Below are positions 19,916 through 28,135 of a stretch of 31,404 nucleotides of DNA, one piece after another. Under the pieces are notes generated by a model. The model was not told where the DNA came from. It searched no databases and saw nothing but the letters and a program-made list of their open reading frames with translations. The translations under genes were made by a program, and so were the position numbers. The DNA is from Chara braunii (taxonomy: Eukaryota; Streptophyta; Charophyceae; Charales; Characeae): positions 585,426 to 616,829 of the forward strand of contig BFEA01000735.1 of assembly GCA_003427395.1 (NCBI GenBank). Direction: 5' to 3'. The stretch's first letter is position 1. Every line of letters starts with the position of its first letter.

Positions 19916-20522
19916 GGATCCGCTCCGCGACGAAGGTGACAACCGCATCCACTCTGGACGTTCACGCACACCGACTCCTCCGTCGATGGTCAACGTCGAC
20001 TCATTCCGTTTACCACCACCTTCACGAAGCGATTGAGGGAGACCACCGTCTCGCGGCCCGGACACACCGCCGTGCGTGTTGTCCGTGCAATCCACACCCG
20101 GGTGGGGATTGATGATCCGAGTGTGCGTTGCCGCTTCTCCGCTGCTTCTGGACAACTGGAAGCTCAGATCAACCGGTGCATTGTCGTCGTCGTCGCACAG
20201 CCCCTCGTTAAGTAGTGACGTGTAAGTCCACGGGGTCTCCACCCGCCTGCCTCCGCACGACTGCGTCGCTGCCCATTCCTACGTCGACCGACTTCCCAAC
20301 GGCAAAGTCAACGACCTGGCGTCTCCCCCCTCGTCATCCGACGACGGGAGAGGAGTCTCGTGAGAAGGCAGGTGTGCATACAACCTCGGGTCGTACGGAC
20401 GCTTCGCCACAGATTCTGCACTGTGTTGCCGATTGCTCGCTCCAGAGGTTGTGCCTGCCGGTCCGCCATTTCCCAGTCGTCTTTCTTCGAAGATCTCCTT
20501 CTGCGAGCCACGATCAAGACGA
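19868..20522 (-). pseudogene. Possible second Harbinger gene, truncated, with one stop
   Basis: The minus strand from 20522 to 19868 is open in a single frame except for a TAG at about 20279-20281. The upstream part contains KRPYDPRLYAHLPS, then P-L-P-S-S-D-D-E-G-G. The downstream part contains TPWTYTSLLNEGL, an acidic CDDDD tract and V-D-L-S-F-Q-L. The last part reads GKRNESTLTIDGGVGV and is Ser/Pro/Gly-rich. PIF/Harbinger elements usually carry a second gene with a Myb/SANT domain, and this is the only other coding-like stretch in the element. I see no SANT tryptophan pattern, so the DNA-binding part may have been deleted or lies elsewhere. LTR-like copy B cuts the upstream end. Spurious openness in GC-rich DNA remains possible. 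Confidence 0.4.
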
Positions 20523-22508
20523 TGTGACGCCCAAACCTCACGCCCGGCGCGACTTCCTGATCGGAGTGGGATGTGGGCCTGGAAGTGCGAAAAGGGGTGT
20601 GCCAAGGATTTTTGGGAAAAGTGGGGGAGTCTTAGGGGTATGAATGCAATTAGAAAAGCAAGGGGCGTGTGGGACTCAAGGCCCGATGGGGCCGGGGTAC
20701 TGTGGACGGCGGTTTGCGGGGAAGTCCCTACGCGGAGGAGGCGGTCCCGAAAAGTTGGGCCGTCGGGGCCGCCACGTGGCGCAGGCCGCTGCGTATTTGG
20801 GTTGGGCCTTCGGAATTTCGGGGTTCTCCACTCGCCGCTATGTCTGCAATTCCCGCAAGGCGTGCTGGGCCAATAAGGGGCTATGGCCGGCCACGGAACG
20901 ACGCTGAGTTGATGATACGGGAGAAGGAGGCGAAAAGGAGGGAAACTGGTGGTGATGACGACAAATCCCGGGTGGGTGAAGTAGTAGGTATGGTCGGGGG
21001 AAGGGAAATCAGAACACCAGGGGTCGCTAGTGGTGGCGGAGTGGAATTCCCGCGGACACAGTCAATTCTCCGTGCGGCTGGGGTATCGCAGCCTTAGGAG
21101 TTCGTTTATCCAAGGGGTGAAATAATCTGGGTCGTAGGATGAGTCTCAGCTCCAAGATCGCGTCATGGTATCATCGTGTATGGGACAGCTCTGGTCGGGA
21201 TATCGTCACCACGCACGAGCACGTGTAGGACGGGCGAACTTAGTTGCGCCTCAGCGTGCTCGTGCGGGATGATGGTTTCGCCGCGAATCTTTTTGGGTGG
21301 GTGGATCGATGCACGGGGATGCGTGTAAACGCGCGATTCGGATCGTGTTTACACGTGTCTTCGCGCGGAGTTCGCAGGACCCGACATCGGATTGTCTAAT
21401 GGCTCCGTAGGTTCGATTATGCAAGATGCAAGACAAGCAGGCATAGCATCCATACATCCAGTAATCATACACATAATGCAATCGAGACGGAAATCGCAAA
21501 GACAAGTGTGAGCAAAAACCCAAGTCCAGATTCCAGAAACCCGAGACGAAAAACAAGAACGGGACCCTGCCCGGAGCCGCAATCAAAATGTATGTACATA
21601 GATGAAGAGGGGGAAGAGACAAAGAAACAGCAAACCCGCGTCCATCAACCTCAACTCTCTCTCCTCCTCTTCTCTCTCTTCTTCGATGCGGACAGTCTGT
21701 CGTCACGCACCAACCCACGAAGTCGTCACCCCGCTTAGTCCTCCCGCACCCGTCGGATTCGCCCGTGCCCACAGTCCGTCGTGGCCCACGTCAATCCCGC
21801 ACGTTCGGCACCAGCCCGTCGGGTCGCCCAACTCCTACTCTACTCACCTCTTTCCTCGCTCGTGTGTCGACCCTTCCTGATCGCGCAACCCCGAGCTTCC
21901 AACAACAGGTTAAGAGAGCTAACTAATCGCGCAGCCGGATTTTATAGCGTGCATGCATGCGCGAAGAACACGGAATTACCAAGATTTAGAACGGGGATTA
22001 GAGAGGGAGTGTCTGCATTCTGCATGATCAGGCCGCGGCGTGGGGGACGTAGCCCTTCTCCACGCATCGATTCGGGCATGCAAGTCGCGGCTTACAAAAA
22101 TCACAGCAAAAGAGAGGGAGGGCGGGAGAGACGAAGTGCAAGAAGAAAGATACAGTTACGATGACGCCCGCCCAAAATTACAGTTACACACGTGATTAAG
22201 GGAGCCCACGATGTCCGCGCTCAAAAAACCGAAACGGAAACGGAAGAAACGACGTCAACATTTATTAGTCGCGCGAGCGGTGGCGCGCCAGCCATCAACC
22301 GACCAATCAATCAACCGGCCGTCCCCGGACACACCCAGCTCCGAACCCAGCCATATGAAAATAAGCGACGAAAAGGACGAAAAAGCAAGGGCGCTGATGC
22401 AATTTTCCACCGATCCTGATCTCCCGTAATTGGCCCAACCTTCCCAGCTTAGGACCCCTCGTTGCAACCGTGCAGAAAATCGCGCGTTACAGAAAGTGGT
22501 TCGTCATA
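20523..22508 (+). mobile_element. Solo LTR-like unit, copy B
   Basis: Starts TGTGACGCCCAAACCTCACG and ends GGTTCGTCATA, one base off the CGTCACA end of copy A. At 1986 bases it aligns with copy A nearly throughout: GGTGTGCCAAGGATTTTTGG near 20595, GATGCGGACAGTCTGTC near 21685, GCGTGGGGGACGTAGCC at 22038-22054, and the tail blocks GTAATTGGCCCAACCTTCCC and TTAGGACCCCTC. It interrupts the Harbinger element. The flanks AGACGA and GGCCCA do not match, so no target duplication is visible. Recombination between two copies, or end loss, could explain that. Confidence 0.82.
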
Positions 22509-23217
22509 GGCCCACAAAACACACGTGGAAGAAGACAACGACGAGAAGCAGCACGACGACGAGGACCAGCAGAGGCAGCCTGTGCAGCAGGTCGGCCATG
22601 TAAGGGCCGTTCGAAGGGCTGCAGTGTGACGTCGCCGGTCGACCGTTCAACGAACAAGCCCGTCCACACAAGAAAGATCGGTGAAAGTTCTGTGCTCCAA
22701 TGTGCGAGGCGTGACGACAATCGAAGAAAACGACGGTCTTGTCCAATGAGACTGGCGCCCTCGAAAGGGCGCCCGGTGGGAAAAGCATTCGAATTTTGGA
22801 CCGTTGTCGACGATCGCCCGTTGCAGCAGACCTTAGTGGACGCCGACCGGCATTTCGCGTCGACGGACGGAGGCCTCCCGACGCCGGTTACCGTTTGGAG
22901 CCGTTGGGGCGCTGTGCAGATTTTGGACGCAGGGATGTCCGTGCTTCAGTTCGCTGGACCACGTCTGGACCACCCTCGAACCGAAATTGTACGTCGACGC
23001 ATGCCCGCGCCGCTCCGAAATTCGCGCTTCCTTGTGCTACGAGGGACCTCGGGAGGTCCCTTGGGGCTAAGGAAAAATTGGCTGTGGCCACAAGGACGCC
23101 ACAAGGAAATCTCCTTCTGGTGTTTTCACATTTTTATTCGAGAATCGTCCGCAAGGACAGGTGGAACGATCATTTCCTTGTGGATTTCGGGTCCACAAGG
23201 AGTGTCTAACGAGGCCC
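22509..23217. other. Right arm of the Harbinger element
   Basis: GC-rich DNA with a 282-codon plus-strand frame (22470-23318) that starts in the LTR-like copy and runs past the transposon end, so it cannot be a real gene as it stands. A minus-strand frame (22720-22509) is in phase with the 20522-19868 frame if copy B is removed. A perfect palindrome GGGACCTCGGGAGGTCCC lies at 23043-23060. Confidence 0.5.
23088..23200. promoter_or_regulatory. Right subterminal CCACAAGG motifs
   Basis: The motif or its inverse occurs at 23088-23095, 23099-23106, 23176-23183 and 23193-23200. The last one abuts the TIR. Confidence 0.5.
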
Positions 23218-23287
23218 TGTGTCTGGCCAGAACCGTACCTTGTATACATATACAGGATACAGGGTGCGTTATGTTCGGGGAAGACGG

Positions 23288-23650
23288 CAGGAGTGGGACT
23301 GGAAGGTCCCACTGGTGAGGGCCGAACAGGCACCGGCATCAGCAGAGACGTGTGGGAAGGTCAGCCGGGACCAGTGGAGCATCCGCGCCCATTAAAATTG
23401 GGAAATGGAAGGAAGCAGAGCAGACGAGGTGGTCCTCAAGGACATCGATTTCTCTTGAATTTGGAAGGGTTAAAAAAGTAAAATACAATAAAATAAATTG
23501 GAACGTAAAAATTTGAAAAGGCCACCCTGGGCTTAAAAGGCCACCCGATGTCAGATTAGACACAATATTGAATTTACCTGGGCTGGTTAGTCCGATGATA
23601 ATACCTCAAGGCCATCGCCCTTTAAAAAAAAAAAAAAAAAAAAAAGAAAG
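23288..23650. other. Unrecognised stretch with an A-rich tail
   Basis: Contains GGAAGGTCCCACTGGTGAGG (echoing the MITE M4/M5 ends), an A/T-rich block near 23470-23515 and a duplicated AAAAGGCCACCC. The A run at 23623-23645 precedes the U6-like array. Confidence 0.35.
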
Positions 23651-23972
23651 GTACACCGTGGCTCCTGTGAGCGCAAGGAAGACATGCATAAAGAGCAAAA
23701 TAGAAGAGAGGATCTGGCGATAAAAAAAAAAAAAAAATGGTACACCGTGGCTCCTGTGAGCGCAAGGACGACACCCATAAAGAGCAAAATAGAAGAGAGG
23801 ATTTGGCCATGGCCCCTCCATGGAGCCTGCATGGCCCCTACTGAAGGGCGACGCATATAGACCGCGAAAAGAAGAGAAGAGAAGAGAAGATTAGCCATCA
23901 AAAAAAAGAAAAAAAAAAGAAAGAAGAAGGAGAAGAAGAAGAAGATTAGCCATGGCCCCTGCCTGGCCGGAC
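23651..23972 (+). ncRNA. Degenerate tandem U6 snRNA-derived array
   Basis: U6 sequence runs from the ACAGAGA-AGATTAGCATGGCCCC block to TGCGCAAGGATGACACGCATAA. Here the second part recurs at 23655-23693 and 23744-23782 (GTGGCTCCTGTGAGCGCAAG, then GACATGCATAAA or ACGACACCCATAAA). It occurs more loosely at 23831-23860 (CATGGCCCCTACTGAAGGGC then GACGCATA). The first part recurs as TAGAAGAGAGGATCTGGC, AGAGGATTTGGCCATGGCCC, GAGAAGATTAGCCAT and GAAGATTAGCCATGGCCCCT. The units are joined by A-rich spacers. None is a complete U6, so these are retrocopies or a repeat built from U6. Confidence 0.68.
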
Positions 23973-24605
23973 GTTGGTTCCGTTTTTTCTGTCCTTTTCT
24001 TTTCTTTTTCCCGGTCGTTTTTTTTTTTTTTTGGTCCCCTTTCTGGTTTTGGGGGGGAAGGGGGAATGGGCGGGTGGGGACAATACCGAAGTTACCTCCA
24101 TTTCACTGTATAATTTCCGTTGTTTATTTTTTCCCCCCAGGTTCTGTCTGCTCTGGGCCCGAGTCCCACTAGCAGGGGTTTGGTTATGGTTTCGTGTTCT
24201 GTGCGGCCCTGTGTGGCTGGGTGCGGCACGTACTGACAGAATTTTTAATTATTTGAAATGTTAATGTTGAAAACAGACGATTATGAGCTGTCCTTCAAAC
24301 AGAACGGCAGATAGGCAGTGCTCCACAGAACGTGCAGGTAGCCAGGCCTGAGGGTCCCTGTGAAAGTGTATACAGAGCCTGGCCTTGCAGAGGGGTGCAT
24401 CTGTCCAGATACATTCACTGCTGTTGATGGTGTGCAGGGCGCCAGGGCTCATGGCTCAAATAGGGACTCCATGCATGCCAATATCTTCCACTTGGACTGA
24501 CCCGCCATGAAGCACATAGTATGCGCCCTACTGTTTTCCTTTTTTTTTTTTTTTCTTTTTTTTTTTTGTCACAAGACCTTCGATCTTCCTGACCACTTTT
24601 CATTC
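23973..24605. other. Mostly unrecognised DNA with one MITE-like end
   Basis: GGGCCCGAGTCCCACTAGCA at about 24155-24174 matches the M5 terminus, but no inverse partner is seen nearby. T-rich runs lie at 24017-24031 and 24539-24567. The frames here are short and not credible genes. Confidence 0.4.
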
Positions 24606-24788
24606 AGGCCCGCCAGGAATGAAAACCCATCCACGTTTCATTCCGGACCTGTCAACAGGAGCTAGGTCCCACTTGCACGAGTTATTAAGAGATACTGACC
24701 GTAGATAGCAAAGATCAACGGCCGAAATCTCCTAGTTTGCGCAAGTGGGACCTTGCCCCAGGCCCGCTAGGAATGAAAACCCATCCAC
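24606..24788 (+). repeat. 29-base direct repeats flanking MITE M4 copy 2
   Basis: AGGCCCGC(C/T)AGGAATGAAA plus ACCCATCCAC occurs at 24606-24634 and 24760-24788, on either side of the MITE. A shorter echo, GAAAACCCATCCAC, occurs at about 25169-25183. Confidence 0.85.
24659..24759. mobile_element. MITE family M4, copy 2
   Basis: GGAGCTAGGTCCCACTTGCA at the left and GCGCAAGTGGGACCTTGCCC at the right, with the core GACCGTAGATAGCAAAGATC. About 101 bases. Confidence 0.85.
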
Positions 24789-24819
24789 TTTTTTTCATTT
24801 TTGAGAGTTCTGAAGTCAG

Positions 24820-24856
24820 GGGACACTGTACCCGGTTTCCAGCAACCTCAGCTGGG
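24820..24856 (-). repeat. Dispersed repeat R1, copy 5 (second half)
   Basis: On the minus strand: GAGGTTGCTGGAAACCGGGT, then ACAGTGTCCCC. It is the most diverged member. Confidence 0.4.
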
Positions 24857-24885
24857 TAATGGCCCCATAATTTTTCTTTCACGGG

Positions 24886-25058
24886 GGGCCAAGTCCCACT
24901 AGCAGCGTTGACGCCGTTGAGCTACCTCAACGCCTGAATGTGGACACTTTTGGGGAGATGTGCAGAAATGGTGTTGAGTTTCCTGAACTGCACCTCTCCA
25001 CAAACACGTCCAGATTCGGGCGTTGAGGTAGCTCAGCGCTGATAGAGGGACTTGGCCC
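24886..25058. mobile_element. MITE family M5, copy 1 (strong foldback)
   Basis: Left arm GGGCCAAGTCCCACTAGCAG continues through GAGCTACCTCAACGCC and GAAT-TGGAC. The right arm is its inverse, ending GGGACTTGGCCC at 25058. Arms of about 80 bases leave almost no loop, so the whole 173 bases can fold on itself. Noncoding. Confidence 0.88.
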
Positions 25059-25197
25059 TGGGTTGTTTGAAAGGGTTTCCCGGCCATTCCTGATAATAAA
25101 ATGGATATGCAGTGTTCTCCCTCTCTCAAAAAAAAAAAAAAAAAAAAAAAAGAAGAAGAAAGAAAGAGGGAAAACCCATCCACTGATGATGGCCTGA

Positions 25198-25580
25198 GGG
25201 CCTCTTTCGAAACCACTTGAAAATACTTGAGTTTCAAGGGCACCCTAACTCACGGAAGGTGATTAATTTCCCCTAGCTTGCTTTCTCGTTCCATACTAAC
25301 CCCTTGACGAAACCCTTGAGACGGCTGTCCTTGAAAAAAAAAAAAGGTCCGTATATTACTGGTTTTGCGGGTCCAGCCCCTGTGCCCCAAGTGACCTCCC
25401 AAGGCACCCTTGGGATTTTTGTAGATTTGGCTGGGCCGCACTTCTGTTTCAAGGGCGGACACTTGGCCGCGGGGATGTGGAAACAATTACTGATTTCAAG
25501 GGTACATCATTAGGGCGGGGTCGAAGGACGCTTCCTTGAAAAACAGCAAATTCCAATTTCCAAGTGGTGTCGAGACGCCC
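25198..25580 (+). mobile_element. MITE family M2, copy 2
   Basis: Starts GGGCCTCTTTCGAAACCACT after TGA (25195-25197) and ends AAGTGGTGTCGAGACGCCC before TGA (25581-25583). The interior aligns with M2 copy 1 and shows the undisrupted GGGCGGACACTTGG site where LTR-like copy A inserted in copy 1. 383 bases. The short plus frame at 25304-25513 is a shadow. Confidence 0.88.
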
Positions 25581-25583
25581 TGA

Positions 25584-25766
25584 TGACGGCCAATGAAAAG
25601 CTACTACACCGGAAAAACTGGCATCCTGGTATTTTCCCTTGGGCATGGGGACCGTTGTCGGGACCGAAACCCCTGTGAGGGTTTCTGCCCGGGTTGCTTA
25701 ATCACCTTCGGTGAGTTAGGGTGCCCTTGAAACTCAAGTATTTTCAAGTGGTGTCGAACAAGGCCC
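25584..25766 (-). mobile_element. MITE family M2, inverted end fragment
   Basis: Read on the minus strand from 25766 it starts GGGCCTTGTTCGACACCACT and matches the first 69 bases of M2 copy 2 with four differences. It then diverges. It is followed by TGA (25767-25769). Confidence 0.75.
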
Positions 25767-25887
25767 TGATTCTTTTGAGCCCAACCAATTCAATTACCTG
25801 GACAGGACCGCCTTTCAGGCCCTTTTTTATTGTCATTATAGTATTACGGGGAACCCGTAGCGCAGCCACATCCATGCTCGAACATGC

Positions 25888-25968
25888 GGGGGCTAGGCCC
25901 CCCTTGCACGAGATAGAGACCGTAGATAGCCGAAATCTAGTAATCTGTGCAAGTGGGACCTTGCCGGG
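25888..25968. mobile_element. MITE family M4, copy 3 (internally deleted)
   Basis: GGGGGCTAGGCCCCCCTTGC at the left, GTGCAAGTGGGACCTTGCC at the right, core GACCGTAGATAGCC. About 20 bases shorter than the other copies. Confidence 0.8.
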
Positions 25969-26005
25969 GAGGCTGGGAGCTGCACCCACCAGCAGGTGCC
26001 ATACC

Positions 26006-26109
26006 TGCTAGGTCCCACTTAAAACGAATTAAGCTATGTTGAACCTAGATAGGATAGCAAAGATGAACGGCCAGAATCTCTTAATCCGTGCAAGTGGGAC
26101 CTTGGCCCC
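26006..26109. mobile_element. MITE family M4, copy 4
   Basis: GCTAGGTCCCACTTAAAACG at the left and CCGTGCAAGTGGGACCTTGG at the right. The core GATAGCAAAGATGAACGGCC is close to that of copies 1 and 2. Confidence 0.82.
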
Positions 26110-26208
26110 GGCCAGGGGTCAGCCGGTAGCATCAGGATCTCGCTTCTGCTATGGGCCAGTCCCTCTGCCTCCCCTCCGGTCCCCTTCCAGGCTTCCCCTA
26201 TGAACATC

Positions 26209-26359
26209 AGGGCCGAGGCCCCACTAGGAAAGACGATTGGATTGAACGCCTTAATTTGGCCGCGTTTGTGGACAAGTGCAGAAAAGTGAGATTGAACTCC
26301 TGGTCTGCATCTCTCCCTCCAACACGCCCCGATTCCCGGTTGCTAGTGGGACCATGCTC
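26209..26359. mobile_element. MITE family M5, copy 2
   Basis: GGGCCGAGGCCCCACTAGGA at the left and GGTTGCTAGTGGGACCATGC at the right. The interior GATTGAACGCCTTAATTTGG resembles the arms of copies 1 and 3. Confidence 0.75.
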
Positions 26360-27190
26360 CTGGAGTCTCTGCTCAATGCCACTCGGAGGACCAATGGCCT
26401 ATCCCCCGCATCTTCTATTTGGAAAAAAAAAAAAAAAAAAACCTGAGGAGGAGACGTCCGCACAGCCCACCACGCACACGGGACGCTGTTCTGTCTTTTT
26501 TTCTTTTCTTTTTTTTTCGCCCCCTCAAAACAATGCTCTGTCATTGTGAGGAGTTTTTTTTTTGGGGAGGGGCGCGGAGGGCGGATCGAAGTGAATTTAG
26601 AGAAACTTCGTGTAAATTCACATTAAATTCAGAAAAGAAAGGTCCTCGCTCCAGCACTCTCCACATGCACAAAAAGACAAAGAATATGGAGGTGTATCTG
26701 CCCATGTTCTAGGGGAAGATTCGTTCGCATTTGCAAATTTGGGAGTAGGGTAGCGGGGCTCAAAGAAACTGGGTTGTTTGTCCCGGGATTTTCGGCCTCC
26801 AAGTTGGTATTATAATAAAAGCGTCACATTTAAAAAAAAGAAAGGAGAAAAGAGAAAAAAAAAAAAAAAAGAGAAGAAAAAAGAAAAAAGAAGAAAAAAG
26901 GAAAGAAGAAGAAAAAGGCATCTACCCACACGTAGGCATGACTTTCGGGTATATATCTGAGGGCATCCACACACAAGGACTTTTTGAGCGCACCTCTGGC
27001 CGTGATTGCGGTCAGATGCATCCTTCTTTGGGGGGTCGTAACTGTGGCCACAGGAAGTGTTAACGTGGGGACCAGGGGACGTTCTGATAATAATGGCTAT
27101 TTCAACCAGGGCCAGTCCAAAATTCCCTGTCTGTGTGAGTGGGCCCTAAATAATGACTTTTCTTAATTGTCATTTTTTGCAGCGTTTTCA

Positions 27191-27191
<1 letters not shown>
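26360..27191. other. Unrecognised DNA with A/T runs
   Basis: A runs at about 26421-26440, interrupted T runs at 26496-26517, and a long AAAAG-type stretch at 26833-26916. The frames here are low-complexity or shadow frames. Confidence 0.4.
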
Positions 27192-27235
<44 letters not shown>

Positions 27236-27317
27236 CGTTTCTCGATATATGCGTGTCCTTCTTGCGCACGGGCCATGCTAATCTTCTCTCTTTGTATCGC
27301 TCCAATTTTGACGGATA

Positions 27318-27368
<51 letters not shown>
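27192..27368. repeat. (CT)n arrays on both sides of a U6 copy
   Basis: CT dinucleotides at 27192-27232 and again at about 27320-27368, with the U6-like sequence between them. Confidence 0.95.
27233..27322 (-). ncRNA. U6 snRNA-like sequence
   Basis: On the minus strand it reads GGTATCCGTCAAAATTGGAG, then CGATACAAAGAGAGAAGATT, then AGCATGGCCCGTGCGCAAG, then GACACGCATATATCGAGAAA. This covers most of U6 (the ACAGAGA box is ACAAAGAGA here, and AGC of the catalytic triad is kept). The first bases and 5' stem-loop of U6 are missing. The change in the ACAGAGA box and lack of a visible promoter argue for a pseudogene, although it is the best-preserved U6 in the window. Confidence 0.85.
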
Positions 27369-27371
<3 letters not shown>

Positions 27372-27781
27372 GGTGTCTGTGGCATGAACTTGTTTCTTTT
27401 TTTTTTTTCTTTTTTTTTTTGAATAGGGAATGAACGGCTTACTGAGTGGTTTGCCAACTTGGTTATCTATGAGCCCGTTCTCCTCTGCACAACACTCGAC
27501 ATTTATGTGGACTCAAGATAGACCAGATGCAGTTGGCCTGATCCAATATTTCCAATGTATCCGACCATTATGAGGCTCCCGATCCATTTGGTGTGTTGTG
27601 TTGTGGCGCAAGGCCCATCCCTGTCCTCCGTAGCAGTACTCGACCGACGAGTACCTGCTAACTTTATAAAATAAAATATAATAAAATAAAATCGCCACAA
27701 ACGCCAACAAAAACTTCTGGCTGGCGATATCCAAAGCCTGAACGCATCAAAAACCAAGCGAGAGGACAAGACCACCTCCTT
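27369..27781. other. Unrecognised stretch
   Basis: T runs at about 27398-27420 and an A/T-rich AAAATA block near 27667-27691. No gene supported. Confidence 0.4.
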
Positions 27782-27900
27782 CTCCGTCTCCTTCTCCTCC
27801 TCCTCCTCCTCCTTCTTCTTCTTCAATTCTTCTTCTTCTTCTTCTTCTTCTTCTTCTTCTTCTTCTTCTTCTTCTACTTCTTCTTTCTTCTACTTCTTCT
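27782..27900. repeat. (CTT)n trinucleotide repeat
   Basis: About 75 bases of near-perfect TTC repeat within a broader CTC/CTT-rich tract. Confidence 0.95.
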
Positions 27901-28077
27901 GGTGTTTGTGGCTATGGTGGAATACTCGGGAACAGCTTCTTCCGCTTCTACTCCTTCTGTCCGCGGCTATGATGGTGGTATACTCGAGAGGCGGCTATGG
28001 TGAATCTGGTCAACCTTCTGTGAAAGGTAGAAAAGAGTGAGCGTTTTTTTATTTTTAATGGTTTTTCTTTTTTTTTC

Positions 28078-28135
28078 CTCGTCCTTTTGGCTGAGATCAA
28101 GTGTAGTATCTGTTCGGATTATCCGTTCAATTAAA
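28078..28135 (+). ncRNA. U2 snRNA-derived fragment, copy 3
   Basis: CTCGTCCTTTTGGCTGAGAT then CAAGTGTAGTATCTGTTC match U2 from its fifth region to the branch-site-pairing GTAGTA. After that, GGATTATCCGTTCAATT is only loosely like the U2 continuation. A-rich DNA follows. Stem-loop IIa and the Sm site are absent. Confidence 0.78.

Larger units (their letters stand above)
17278..23217 (+). mobile_element. PIF/Harbinger DNA transposon, complete ends, interrupted
   Basis: TIRs are perfect over 21 bases, starting GGGCCTCGTTAGACACTCCT at 17278 with the inverse ending at 23217. Both are flanked by TGT (17275-17277 and 23218-23220). A GGGCC-type TIR and a 3-base target duplication are usual for PIF/Harbinger, and the transposase inside confirms it. 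Length is 5940 bases, of which 20523-22508 is a later LTR-like insertion, leaving about 3.95 kb. The transposase gene is on the plus strand and a damaged second frame on the minus strand. Ends plus intact transposase suggest recent activity, but the lost partner may make it non-autonomous now. Confidence 0.92.
17229..23287. mobile_element. MITE family M6, copy 2, split by the Harbinger element
   Basis: CGTCTTCCCCAGAACACAAC plus GCACCCT (17229-17255) is the inverse of AGGGTGCGTTATGTTCGGGG plus AAGACGG (23261-23287). Removing the Harbinger element and one TGT leaves a MITE of about 116 bases. The host MITE is therefore older than the Harbinger insertion. Confidence 0.82.

Noticed and set aside
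12004-22508. Copies A and B as the two LTRs of one retrotransposon
   Set aside because: The DNA between them holds half of an M2 MITE and the left part of a Harbinger element whose right end lies beyond copy B, and there is no polymerase gene.
22470-23318. 282-codon plus-strand frame
   Set aside because: It starts inside LTR-like copy B, crosses the Harbinger terminus and ends in the outer MITE, so it is a chance frame across three repeats.
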